Assembly: GCA_025449115.1 (NCBI GenBank)
Contig: JAHLKC010000213.1
Location: 1 to 43,921, forward strand
Reading direction: 5' to 3'
Length of the DNA stretch: 43,921 nucleotides
Origin: Chytridium lagenaria
Lineage: Eukaryota; Chytridiomycota; Chytridiomycetes; Chytridiales; Chytridiaceae
Position 1 is the first letter of the stretch; every line of letters starts with the position of its first letter. The notes below the pieces were generated by a model. That model made no database searches. It worked only from the letters and a program-made list of their open reading frames with translations, and had not been told where the DNA came from. This document shows, piece by piece, positions 32,394 to 43,809 of the stretch. The position numbers and the translations under genes were made by a program.

Positions 32394-34015
32394 TTAATTA
32401 ATTGTATTAATGAGTTTCAAAACCTTTTGAATTCTTTCCGTTTGAACCTCAGGTGGAGCACCATTATGCCCAACTTCGGTGCGCTTGCGGGCGGGAATGA
32501 CAATGTAAACCGTTACCATTTGAATGTGCTTATCGCGAAATGCTCTCATCCCTTCGACGCACTTGTTGAAAATGTCTTTGAGGGCTAAGGCATCCGTATT
32601 TGTGGAAGGTAAATCACGAATAAAACTACGGATGGAGTATGACTCGGCGACGGCGTCGATAAAGCGGCGATGCGGACCGGGCATGTAATTCCGCATTTCG
32701 TGGATGACTGAGACTGCTCGTGATTTTTGGACCTCGGGTTCTATATGTCCGTTTGTCAGGTTTACAGAGCTCGTAGAACCTGACGGGATCGTATAACTTG
32801 TGGGACTTGTAGGGCTCGTAGGACTCGTAGGGGTTTTAAGGCCCGTGGGGCTCGTGGAGCTCGTGGGGCTTCTAGGGCCTGTAGTGCTTGAAGGGTCTGT
32901 GGATATCGTAGGTTGAAAACTGTCGTGGGAAACACCCAATGCCACATCCAGCACATGAATCAAAGTACTTTGCCCTGCACTTGCTCCGGCGTATTTACCG
33001 TATGTACCTTTGCGGCCGTTTTCTTCCCAAATCTCCTCACCATTCGGTACACATCCTTGACGTTTAACTCCCTCGTATAATACCCCTTTCGGAAGATCAT
33101 CTGATTTCTCCCATCCATTCATGTAAGGGCGAACGCGATGGAAAAACACATGCGGATCGGTCTGTAAAATGTGAATTAAAAAACTTCGAACGTTTTTTAA
33201 ACCTACTTTTTCGTACATCCTCATTAAAACCGTCGTAATTTTGTTGATGGCCTCATGAATAATATGGAGGCCTTCTGAAAGTGCTTTCAAGTCATTATTC
33301 TCAATTGATTTAAGGCATTGAATGATTGCCGGGAGAGCGGGAGCACCAGCGGCCTCAATGCCGACGCTAATGAGGAAAAACCATTCCTTGCAAATTAGCT
33401 CACAAAACTACAACACTCTCACTTCATCCATTCCACCCGAGAATATATGTTGCATCCCCATGTTGCTTAAATCCCACGGCCCTTCCGCGTTGATTAAAAA
33501 AAAGTTGTAAAGTTCAACCGCCTTAACATAACGGCTTAGTAATGCGTTTACCAAGCCATATTTACCGAATATGTTATCACTGGCTTTAGTTCTAAAACTT
33601 CGCAAGCTTTACACCATGGCACAGCAATGGCCTCCGGAAGTACCTGAAGATACTCAATGACTCATCTCATGGAGGATTCTACTTCAACTGCCTCCTCATT
33701 CTTTCCCCATACATAAGCTTGACCGATGAAGGATAGAACAAGGTACGCTCTTTGCCATTCCCGAGTCGATGTCACTCTGCTTACATCCAGCAGCTCGAGC
33801 TTTCTCTTTGATCAGCGCCTTTTCAACTTTCATCTTGAATCTACCTTGTTCACACGATCCCGCAACTGCCCAGCCAGCAACAACGTTCGAAGAATGTCCA
33901 AAATAGACTCCCAAGGTTCAAAGTAGGCGGGCAATCGTCTCAATGGAGGAGGATCGGCTGGAAGGAAGCCATGCTGAGGGTGAATGCCATAGTCGGTAAG
34001 CTTGGGGATGATCAT
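32394..34015 (-). CDS. indoleamine 2,3-dioxygenase (IDO/BNA2 family)
   Basis: This is a haem enzyme that opens the indole ring of tryptophan to N-formylkynurenine, the first step of the kynurenine/NAD route. Exons on the minus strand are 34015-33845, 33805-33683, 33643-33566, 33521-33423 and 33386-32394. All join in frame, giving 487 residues. Family signatures are LTDYGIHPQHGFLP and PAYFEPWE (exon 1), QRAYLVLSFIGQAYVWG (exon 2), LPEAIAVP (exon 3), KGVLYEGV, GASAGQS (about 291-297), and EMRNYMPGPHRRF. In the last, His at about 396 corresponds to the haem-binding His. The C-terminal VTVYIVIPA is also conserved. An unusual Ser/Thr/Pro-rich insertion with TSP repeats lies at about 315-374. Introns are 36-44 bp. 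The gene is divergent from the next gene with 131 bp between starts. Confidence 0.92.
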
Positions 34016-34146
34016 TTCTTACTTCCAGCAAGACAAACCCTTCCGTGAGGTTATAGGGCTAGCCTGTGGGTGTTGCACGGCGTGTACTAAAGCTGACAAT
34101 TCAAAGATTCACAGACACCCTCTCAACAAAACAAAAGTGATCAGAC
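34016..34146. promoter_or_regulatory. shared upstream region of the dioxygenase and its divergent neighbour
   Basis: These 131 bp separate the start codons of two genes transcribed away from each other, so both promoters must overlap here or extend into coding sequence. No specific binding motif was identified. Confidence 0.5.
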
Positions 34147-35476
34147 ATGATGGCTTTTCACCAAACACGGGCTGCGTTCAATACACCCCCACCATCTGCC
34201 AATCCAGCTGCATCCGGCGCTTCATACACATCTGCTCCTCCAAATTCACGCACAAGGAATAATGCATCTTCGAATGAGCTCACTACAGCCCAACAGCCTC
34301 CTCCTCCACCTGTATCAACCTTCTCCATTGCGCACATATTCCAGTATAAGAGCTGGAAGATGATGCCTGGAGAGCAATATCCACGGTTGAACGAGAGCCA
34401 ACCCTTGACATTATACTTTCATGCAGGTTACTTCATCATTGCTGTTCCTCGCTAATGATTTTAGATGAAAACCTTACACATGCAATCAAGGCATTAAAAA
34501 GAGTCCGCAACACCACCTCAGCCTCCTTCCGCCGAAAAACAGAGAGAGTCCACCGATCTCAAAGACTCATGCTTGACACCATCTATTTAATTTACTCAGA
34601 CATGGACGAATGCATTAAAGCCAACCGTGACTACCGTCGCCAACTCCCTCCAGAAGATCAACGTGAATTGGAGGGCGGTTTTTCCGAAAATATCCTATTT
34701 GCTGCCCAAGCGTTAAGTCGTGGCTTCAGGATTCGCGGGATCGAGCAGTTTACAACGGATTTGGTTCAACCGGCTCGCGAATTATCAGCGTCGGTGGAGG
34801 CACTGAAGTATCTTTTGAGATCAAGATCTCTGTCATCGCCGGAAGCCTTACATGATGATTTGGCGGAAGTGTTTCGAGATTTTGATATCAAATGGACCGT
34901 GTTTGAAATGAAAATATGTTTCTGTTACTTTTCTGTGACTTACACGGGTCGGCCGACGCGCGTTGATGAGACGGATATGTTCCAGGTGAAGGCATTATAA
35001 GTGTTTCTCTTTTCTAAATTTCTCAGGTATTGATGAGTGAGACCATTATCAGATCTATCGAACAAAAACTAGTGTCTTTAGACCAGATCTTATCATTTGA
35101 TCCTGAAATCATCGTAATGATACCTCGATTGACCATTTTGAACGGTCTCGTGCATATGCCTGACATAGTCAACATGACAGACCACGAAAGCTCTTTTAGA
35201 TGGTTCCGATCCAAAGCTGTGCTTCTGCAAAATGCGCAAAAGGACCTTTTAGATCTTCAACCCAACGAGCTCACCTGTTTAGAGAGACTAATCGCTGATT
35301 CGGAGGATAGTCCGCTCCACAAAAAAGACGTAAACGCTTGCACGGATGAGGAACTTCGGCTTGACGTCGTCAACAGGCTTTTCATAGTTATCTGCGGTGT
35401 CGCAGACGAGATTGCGAGAGCCCGCGAATTCGTACTTGTTATGCAAGCCGTCTTCCGAATGCATTGCTTGCCATAG
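34147..35476 (+). CDS. helical protein of unknown function
   Basis: Exons are 34147-34426, 34465-34985 and 35027-35476 (introns of 38 and 41 bp), giving 416 residues in one frame. The first 60 residues are low-complexity Pro/Ser/Ala/Asn with a polyproline run (about 53-57). The rest is predicted to be largely helical, rich in Leu, Arg and Glu, with no signal peptide or clear membrane segment. The frame joins cleanly at both introns, which supports a real gene. No domain family was recognised from the sequence. It is divergent from the dioxygenase and convergent with the F-box gene, with 79 bp between stop codons. Confidence 0.75.
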
Positions 35477-35555
35477 AAAGGCCTTCGCACAAAAGGAGAA
35501 AAAAGAAGCCATATATATATTACTCAGTCATTAATATAGTTCTATCATCAGTGTA

Positions 35556-37292
35556 TCAATTTTCCTCCTCCTCCCCAGTCTCATCCATATCCTCCCACCC
35601 ATACCAAAACGACAACCCCGTTTCGGCGGCTTTACAAAAGTCCCTTTCATATTCCCCATCATTATATCTAAAAGAAGCAAGGCGTGGACAGAACCGGTCG
35701 ATGAACAACGTCATCCCCTCCTTCGTAGCAAAATTCTCATGATGGTTCCCAAACTCCACCACTTGAAGTCGAGGAAACTTTAAATTTCGACCTGATGGCG
35801 TTGATAAGAGTTTTGTAAAATTGATGTTTACGGGATCTAATCTCAGTTCCGTTAGACTAAGTTTGAGATCTAGTAATCCTTCCAAGCATTCATCCGTGAT
35901 GCCTGACAACTCTAATGGTCGACCGGCTCGAAGCGACAATACTTTTAAATCCTTGCATCCTTTGGCTAAAGCAAGAACACCTCTGTTGGTGATAGGGATT
36001 TTGTTGTCAACAATCGGTATGTAGATATCATCATTTGTGTCAGGCGGTGTCAGAAACAGATGAAACGTCACGAGTGATTTAAGGCTTTTACCAAGACTTT
36101 CAAGCCCTTTATCTGACGCTCTTCGCTGTTCCTCACTTTTTGGGTCTCCTCTTATCACCGTAACGATCCTCAATCTCCGTAATGTGTTTCCACAAACAGC
36201 AAGAGCGTCAGCGATGGGATCAAGAGAGCAGGTCATGTACAAATCTGTTAGATGATTCAAAGCTGACAATACGGGTGAGACGACAGGCGCCTCGTAACCG
36301 CCATGAGTTCTGCTGAGCCAAAAAGAGCTTAATGCCGGAAAGCACGATAAGTCGATTGTCTTTGTATGTGACGAGGTGATGGTGGATTTTGAACCGTCCG
36401 TGTCGATATTGAGCATACGTAAATGCTTCATTCTTGAGGTTTGGAGAAGATGAGTTGAATTAAATAGACTGGTTCTGAGCTCAACTATAATCAGCGTTTG
36501 TAAATTTGGGCGTTCTTGAAGTAACTTTCCGAGAGCGTCAGAAGCCGACTCATCCAGACAAAACCGTATCCGAAGGTACTCTAGATTTGGGCAGAATTTT
36601 CGTAGTGCCTCCAAAGATGCTCCTGTTAATCCTAGTATCCCCTCAAAGCTGACGCCCTTGAGCCGAGATCCCAAGTGAGAGAGAATTGTCTCAACGTGGA
36701 ATCCAGGACATGGTTATCGTCATGCTGGTATAGCCGAATCCTTGACAAAGGGTCGTTGGCATAGGCATTCCCTCATCCGCGTATTCTTCATCCGAAGGAT
36801 CAAACACAGCAGGGTCGTGGAAAAATCGTATCTTGTCCAAACGTGGGCAAGCATCCGGAATCTGTCTTAAAACATTCTCTTGCAGTGGAAGAGCAAATCT
36901 ATCAAACGGTCAATATAATAAATTCCAAAGGAGATAAACCTCGTCACCATCAACTGTTCAACTCCTGGACCGATTTCCACCAACCGAGCATGATTGTTCA
37001 AATGATTTTGCGGCTTTACAACAGTCTTATGATCATCGCTTTTGGGCGACGGCAATGAGCCTGGATATGTTGCGAAATCACACAAATCCGCCAACGGAAT
37101 GACTCTCCAAAGGGAAGCAATAGCGGGTGCCGAGAATTGCCGACACACAAGTGCACATGATAATAAATCATTAGGATCCAGATATGAAAGAGATTCTGCT
37201 ATGATTTCTAAAGGGAGATGACGGCCTAACATGGAGACGGTCTTAATGGCCTCGATACCGTTGCTTTCTTTAAGCTTCTTCGGTATGTGCAT
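35556..37292 (-). CDS. F-box and leucine-rich-repeat protein
   Basis: This is a likely substrate receptor of an SCF ubiquitin ligase. Exon 1 (37292-36940) contains an F-box at about residues 26-66 (LPLEIIAESLSYLDPNDLL, then CRQFSAPAIASLWR). A 41 bp intron (36939-36899) follows, then exon 2 to 35556 with leucine-rich repeats: ALRKFCPNLEYLRI, LQERPNLQTLII, GVLALAKGCKDLKVLSL and FPRLQVVEFG. The tail is Glu-rich. Near 36694 the frame must shift by one base (an extra base here, or two missing), so the copy is either damaged or misread. Length with the correction is about 564 residues. The start is set at 37292 because longer versions would run antisense into mevalonate kinase exon 1. Confidence 0.8.
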
Positions 37293-37331
37293 AATTTCTT
37301 GCTTTATGTTGAGGGAGTGACAAATTTGATT
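37293..37331. promoter_or_regulatory. 39 bp between divergent F-box and mevalonate kinase start codons
   Basis: The two start codons face away from each other with only 39 bp between them, so the promoter elements must lie within transcribed or coding sequence of the partner, or one start is further downstream. The spacer is AT-rich; no TATA box is obvious. Confidence 0.6.
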
Positions 37332-38982
37332 ATGGCACCATCCGCTCGAAAGCATGTTCTTGTTAGAGCTCCGGGGAAGGTGATCTTGTTTGGAGAGCAT
37401 GCCGTTGTATACGGGAAGGTAAGGCTTATTTAAACTCAAGTAAAAGTAATGAATAACTTACCAGAAAGCTCTTGCTGCAAGTCTTGGCTTACACACCTAC
37501 ACTTGCATAAAACGGCAAAGCGACTATGATGGCCTCGAATTCAATTTTCCGGATGTCGAATTGAAGATGAAACTTTCCGCTGATTATTTATCGTCGTTAT
37601 CTTACGGTAATTTCAATCAGTTTTCAAGGTTGACGAAATCTAGAGACGCGGGCTTCGTTAGAGCCCACCACTTTTACTGATGCGCACAAAAAAAGCCTTG
37701 CTGGATCTGTGGAAAACTCTACATCTGAAGGAGCGAAGCAAGCAGCTTATGCAGCCTTGCATCTATTTCTTTGCATAGTACCAAAGTAATATGTTCGATT
37801 ACGTGACATAGCTAATGTTTAGGAATTCTAAAGTTTCCGTTGAAGTGAGGTCTTTCATTCCTGTAGGATCCGGTATGGGATCGTCCGCTTCTTTCAGTGT
37901 ATGCCTTGCAGCTGGATTTTTGGTATACTCCGGGAAAATATCATACGATAAATGGGGTCGATTAAGTAAGGAAGACCTGGATCTTGTTAATCGTTGGGCG
38001 TTCGTATCTGAACAAATATTGCATGGCAATCCGTCTGGAATCGATAACACCATATGCACTTTTGGTTTGAAAAAAAGATTTTATCTCACGTCTGATTCTT
38101 TTAAAAGGAGGAGCTAGTTCTTATGTTAAAGGGGAAGATATGAAGCCGGTTGAAGGGTAAATGCCTTTACATGTATTACAACTCATGCATCTAGACTATC
38201 GTCATTAGAATTTTTATTGACAAACACCATGGTTCCCAAAAACACAAAAGTGCAGGTAGAGAAGGTGCGGGAAAAGTTGAACAAGGTGAGTTATCTTGAC
38301 CCACCAAGATTTTCAAGAACCTCTCTCGCGTGCTATTCTTGCAATGCTTAATAACTCTTTTTCTTGTTCGGAGGATGTAGTTTCCTCTTATCATAGGCAA
38401 TGTTTTGCAGGCAATAGACGGTATAAGCCAAAGCTGTATGGATATATTTTCAGATAAAGGTATGGTCATCTAATTAAGTACACCAACGGTCATAGAATAT
38501 GGCGAAGCGAAGCGAATTGATGCACTAAAGGTGATGCTTTGGATATAGTATCATGCCTAACTGTTCACTTTTTCCACGGGGTTTTTCTAAAATGTAAACA
38601 GTCGCTCATCGAGATGAATCATGAGCTTCTATCCGTCTGTGGAGTGAGCCATCCGGAAATAGAAAAAGTTCGGCGAATTGCGTCTTTATTCGGCTTTGTT
38701 TCAAAATTAACGGGAGCGGGCGGAGGCGGTTGTGTTTTGACATTTATCGGGAAGGTAAAATGGCAGCGATAGTTAAAGATATAATATTTTAAAGGAGTAT
38801 CATCCCATACAATTGATTCTGCCATAAAAGAATTAAAGGCTAAAGGATATGAATGCTACAGTACTTCGATTGCATGTGACGGGGTGCGTGTGGGACTGGA
38901 GGAAGAGGCCTCAATGCCGTTAAGCATGTTTCCTCTCAGCTCTCTCGAACTTCTGTTTCCAGAGGTCCCACACGTCAAGTGA
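37332..38982 (+). CDS. mevalonate kinase
   Basis: This GHMP-family kinase makes 5-phosphomevalonate from mevalonate and ATP in the isoprenoid/sterol pathway. Exons are 37332-37418, 37465-37606, 37644-37785, 37823-38064, 38108-38156, 38195-38285, 38381-38459, 38496-38530, 38602-38754 and 38795-38982. Total is about 402 residues (human enzyme 396). Visible are APGKVILFGEHAVVYGK at the N-terminus and the ATP-binding PVGSGMGSSASFSVCLAAG (about 137-155). NPSGIDNTICTFGG carries the catalytic Asp (about 198), followed by LSSLEFLLTNTMVPKNTK and KLTGAGGGGC (about 324-333). All exons join in frame except the last, which needs one extra base near 38755-38795 to continue into a helix (TIDSAIKELKAKGYECYST) matching the family. 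The stop overlaps the end of RCE1. Confidence 0.92.
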
Positions 38983-40050
38983 TGGGATGGAACAAGGTTT
39001 CCGGAAATATTTTTGGCAGAAGAAAAGAAAAGAGAGCGACCCCGCATACAAACGCACCGATGATGAGTGCTAGCCGCAATTTAGATCATTTCTTCTCGGT
39101 TTCATACCATTCTTTTTATTGCGGGGGTTAGCGAAAGCAGAAAAGTCGGGAAATCCCATGTAATTGCAGAACATATGAGAAATAATGGGGGCAATGACGT
39201 TTCCGGTTTTGAGAAGGATATGCGTTGCAAATATCCCAAAGACGTACGTATAAATAAATTGGAATGCTAGATTTTGTTTAGCGTTCTTGCTTGGGCTCTG
39301 TTTACCTGAAGTTAAAACTGCCATTTTGAGAGCTTTTACGTTTTTACCGGAACGCACGAAAATCTCAAAGCCGTGATGAAAATGAGCTACGAATCTCACG
39401 TAATCAAAACATATTATGTAGGTTCAAACCAAATCCGAAAACCAGTGGAAGTAAATAAGTTGTTTGAGAAGAATTGTATCCTGCGGAAAGTGCAATCGGC
39501 ACCATGTAACTACGAAAGTAGAGCTCCTCAGAGATGGGTCCCTACAAATGGTAATGACAATATTAATCTAATGAAGAAACTTACAATAATGATGGATCTA
39601 ATCCACATCAAAGTCCCAAACTCGTTCTTGAAGTTTGAGTTCTTTTGGAAAGGAAGTTCGGACTCCAGATACTCTGATAGTAACGGTCCGAGAAAGAGAG
39701 CAACTGGTAACGCAAGGCCAACAACTATTGACGGGATGACGGCCGCAAAAGTAATTCCGGACATAGATAAATACGACAAAAACCCCATCTATCGATATGT
39801 TTAATACGAGTTTCTTTGATCATTTACTAACTCGAATACCACGTAAGTTCAGGTACATCCAGATGACGACAGGCGCAATGATACAGTTTGCGGATACGAT
39901 TTTGATTCGATGAACCATGACTCGCGGAGTGTTTCTGGGTAGCGAACGGATTTCTTTACTGCCGGTGTACAATGATGCAACAAAGGCGATCATGCATATG
40001 ATGCATGCCAGAGCAGCTTCTGTTGGGCTCAAAGACGATATGGCCACCAT
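38975..40050 (-). CDS. RCE1: CAAX prenyl protease 2 (RCE1)
   Basis: This is an ER-membrane intramembrane protease that removes the last three residues of prenylated CAAX proteins. Minus-strand exons are 40050-39832, 39788-39585, 39541-39430, 39386-39306, 39266-39108 and 39069-38975. All join in frame for 289 residues (yeast 315, human 329). The catalytic signature is intact: GPISEELYFR (Glu pair at about 146-147), GFAHFHH (His at about 180), and SHMFCNYMGFPD (His at about 236 and Asn at about 240). Several hydrophobic segments are membrane helices. The 39 bp intron at 39305-39267 is a multiple of three without a stop, so its removal is inferred from alignment and its GTAAAC/GCTAAAC/CTAG signals. 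It overlaps the mevalonate kinase coding end by 8 bp. Confidence 0.93.
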
Positions 40051-40372
40051 GAATTGTCAGTGCTTAATTTACGTTTTACCATTCACGTTGACCAAGGTAG
40101 AATAAGAGGTTTGTTTACAAGTAACCATCAACACATCTCTCTGCTCATATCTCGGGCATCTTTACATACTGAGGAATTGATAACTTATTCTCCTTTTGTT
40201 CGTTTTGCGCAAGTTTCAATAAAAAAAACCCCTGTAGATGAGATAAGGTGATACTTTAAATGTGAATCGAATTTCGTTTACCCTGCATTCACATTACTGA
40301 CAAGACTAAGGGGATCGTATTCCCTGTCATAGACAACAAACCGTACTCTAAAAACGCAGGGTGAAAACAAGA
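40051..40372. promoter_or_regulatory. divergent upstream region of RCE1 and the HEATR6-like gene
   Basis: These 322 bp lie between two start codons pointing outward. No gene is present. An A run (AAAAAAA near 40222) is visible; no specific factor site is proposed. Confidence 0.45.
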
Positions 40373-43300
40373 ATGACAAACCTGATGGACATTCGACAAC
40401 TCGCTTCGTTCTTCCGCTCGAGCAACTTCACAGATGAACAATCAGAATCCATCCAGCAGCTACAGATCCCTGTCATCCAGGAATTCGACGAGGTCAATAT
40501 CAGCTTACTCTAAACAGCTCTCTTAAAGCTTCACAGGACGTATCGTTCATTCTAAAGCAAGGATGCATTGCTTTCAGAAACAATTCTCGTGGGGCATTAT
40601 GGCTTTCCAAATTCATCGCATCTGCATTCTCCGTCCCAGCAGTGAGTAAACTTCTGCGATCACGCCGAAATAACCACGCCGTTTATAAGAGACATCGACC
40701 AAAGTCGTTAAAGGATGAGGCTTCGAAAGCTTGTGCGATGTTTTTGAGTCAGTCTTTGAACAACGGTCTCACGAAAAACGAAGAGATTCTCGGCTGTCTT
40801 CATCCGTTGCTATTAATTTTAGAGCGACAACCATATCCTCCTAGCTTTGTAAGTCCAAAGCTTGTTGTTATGACATTTTTGGTACGTTTTTTTTTTCACT
40901 CATCGCCATCATTGTTTAGGAGCTGGAGAACATCATTCGTTCCGTCACGCCATATGTTAAGCCACCGTTTTCATATCCCGTTCGTCTCGTTGCACTTTTA
41001 TGCATAGAATCCGCAATATTAGGCCAGTCGTCACAGGTGTCTCTTCCACACGAAATAGTCATGGAGTGTACCAACTGCGTGACAGATATGATTTTGTTTT
41101 CTACGGGTCAAGCCAATGGCGGTAATCAAGTAAATCGATCAGTTTTTGTAGAATCCTAATATGAATAGGGCCTACATGCATGCTTTAATATCATTCGCGC
41201 TACATTTAAACAATTGAAGAATGCTGCTGCAGCCGATCATCTTTTCAATATCTGTTGGAAACTGCTATTTCTGAATACTGAAGTAGATGTGGAGAAAGAG
41301 TCGAAGTTTGAGGATACATGGCTTGGAACTCGTATCGCTGCAAATAGCGTCCCCAATGTTTTATCATCTACCAGACTATAGCTAATATTTGAAGCCTGGC
41401 TCTATCAAATACATCGCCTTGCAAAGCATTTATCTTATCTGCAAGGTTGGTATATTATTGTGAGGAAAACAAGAATCAGTTCTTAACGAAGATTTAGGAT
41501 TACGCTAAAATCGCTCAAACAAAGTTAGCGACTATTCTTGGATTCACTGGACAACCCAGACAGACATTGTTCATCTTTATTATACCAGAATACCCAGAGT
41601 TTATCAGACTTGTGGCTCTTGAGGTGTTAGGCATTGTTTTGGAAGCGTCGCGGCAAACTATTTCTTTTGCGGGTCCAAAGTGAGTGTTATGGAGAGTTAT
41701 AGGTTCATAATTTAAGCCTGCCAGCCGAAAGATGTCTGGAAGCTTTGTATCGTTTTCGGAGAGCTTAGACTATCAGATAGATCTATTGCATAATGGATTA
41801 TTGCGACAACTTGAAGTGGAGGTGAATGAGAAGTGTAGAATTGTAAATACCAAGGTAATTGTTTAACAAGGTTACTTTGTTACCGGAACCAAAGTTGCTT
41901 TCAACCGTTAATATCATTTTTTGTTAGTGTCTGACGATTTTGCTGCAATGTACTCCATATAATCGTCTTCCTGTAGACTATAGACATTCCATTCTCGTTG
42001 CCTTTTCGAAATTTCAAGGTGCTCTACGAAATGAGGCGCCACTTTGACTTTTTAGACCTTCAAAAAAGCCCGTGCTTCTTCCTTGCCCTCGCGGAGCTCT
42101 ACGAATCCGGTTATAAGGACACATCCCAATTTCAATCAGATGCCTCTTCTTTAAGTGCGCATAGCATTACTACGCTATGCATGGATAAGTTGACGAAAAT
42201 GGGACCACCTTTACTTTTAGCAGCGTGTGCCAGATTCCTTCGAGCCGTTGCGCGTCAGATTTTAGAATTATTTTCCGAGAGATGGGACGTTATTAAAATC
42301 ATATTATTGGATATATTACGGGTGGGCGCGACTGAGGTTAAAATTGAATGCTTGAAGATTGTTGGGGAGCTTATAAGTCAGCGTCATGCAGTGGTAAGTT
42401 GCTAAAGGTATAGCATTGCTCATGTAAACTTAACGCTGCCAAAGGAGGCGGTAGAAGCTTTGCTGCCACAGTTTGTCGGAACATCACTTCGAGATAGCGA
42501 AAGTAAGGTTCGATTAGCTGCACTGGAAGCTATTTCAAGTATTCCCGAATCTGCGTTGGCTGGGTCCACGGTATTAATAAGTAATTATGGGTTGTCTGAT
42601 TTTTAAAGGATGACGGAATGAGAGAATTCTTCAATATTGTCAAAATTGGTATCGAGGACTCTGATAGTAATGTCAGAGGAGCGGCATACAAAGTCATTGG
42701 AATGTTAATAGGATATGTGAATCTAATTCAGGTGAGTTAAACGTGATTTAACTAGCTTTCTTTCCGTTTTTTAAATCACTATTGGACACTAATAACAAAC
42801 CAGAAATTGCCATTTCTCCACTCTGCCATCAAAATTATTCTTTTTCAACGTCCAGGCAAGCAAGGCTTGAGTGAGCGAATATGGCAATCATGGGCATTTG
42901 CAAATTTTCTTGACGCTATTTCGACGGATGAGGGCTCCGTCACGTTTAAATCTTTGTTTCCTAGTTCGGTTTGGAACACGGAATATCAACAGAAAATAAA
43001 TCAGGAAGATCCTTTAGTGTTTTGTTTTGAAAAGGCTATTGCGTTTGCTGAGGATAACGAGAAGGTTTGTTTGATTTTTGTTTGGATTTACATAGTGAAT
43101 ATAACATTCTATAGTGTCGACCAAACGGTCTTCGGTCGATTGGAACGTTTTTTTCGTTAGCTTGCGATAATTATTTACAAAGTGGCGGTGAAGGATCCGT
43201 CAAAAGAGCCGCTGATAACGTTGTTCAAAACCTAGAATCCGGGCCATTCAAGGTAGATACGAAACTCTCCGTATCTGTTTTAATACGTGCAGGTTCGATG

Positions 43301-43809
43301 GAATGCAGCCCGCGCCGCCCAAAACATACTATCTTCTTCCTGTCAATCCTCATGGAAAAAAGATCTAATATGGGCACTTGCAAGAGTTACTGGAACATGT
43401 CCGAATTTCAAGGTCCGAATTCATGCAGCGTCAGCACTGAGGCAAGTTAACAGCCTAAGCGATCTTGGAGGGAAAGGGCAATGTTCGGAGTTAGTGAAAG
43501 CGCTGGAGGAGTCGCTGAAAAATGTGGAGGATTTGGAAGGGGTGGCGTTTGGGGAGTTTCAGTATCAGACGCAACTACGAGAGGAGGTTCGTGTCTTTTT
43601 TTCCGGCTGTAAACATGATTCTGACCGATTTCATTCAACGTTGATTTACCTTTGTCCCTAAACTTACACTTTGCCAATTCTCCACCACCTTTAAACTTCC
43701 TTTCCTTCTTACTTAATTCGCCTTCACCACTCCACCACTGCCTCATGGTGTGCCACTTCTTTCACAGCTCCAACACCTTCTGACTGGGCTACCTCTTCTA
43801 CGTGAATAA
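40373..43809 (+). CDS. HEATR6-like HEAT-repeat protein
   Basis: Fifteen exons can be joined: 40373-40641, 40690-40848, 40920-41129, 41169-41348, 41395-41445, 41498-41679, 41725-41854, 41928-42018, 42056-42393, 42445-42570, 42609-42731, 42804-43064, 43115-43252, 43293-43586 and 43768-43809. This gives about 864 residues. Similarity to HEATR6 is strongest at the C-terminus: KVRLAALEAI, NVRGAAYKVIG, KVRWNAARAAQNIL-type repeats, CPNFKVRIHAASALR, and a last exon LQHLLTGLPLLRE. CTPYNRLP is conserved in the middle. Helical repeats suggest a protein-binding scaffold; no enzymatic motif is present. In exon 1 the frame changes near 40501, either a one-base loss or an unusually short 32 bp intron (40470-40502). 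The last intron is the longest (181 bp). Confidence 0.85.

Noticed and set aside
32740..32900. CRISPR-like short repeats (GGGCTCGTAGG type)
   Set aside because: There are no spacers and no regular repeat-spacer pattern; it is an in-frame tandem repeat encoding Ser/Thr/Pro in the dioxygenase.
39373..39804. 143-residue plus-strand frame
   Set aside because: It is antisense to RCE1 exons 2-4, whose catalytic motifs and splice joins are clear.
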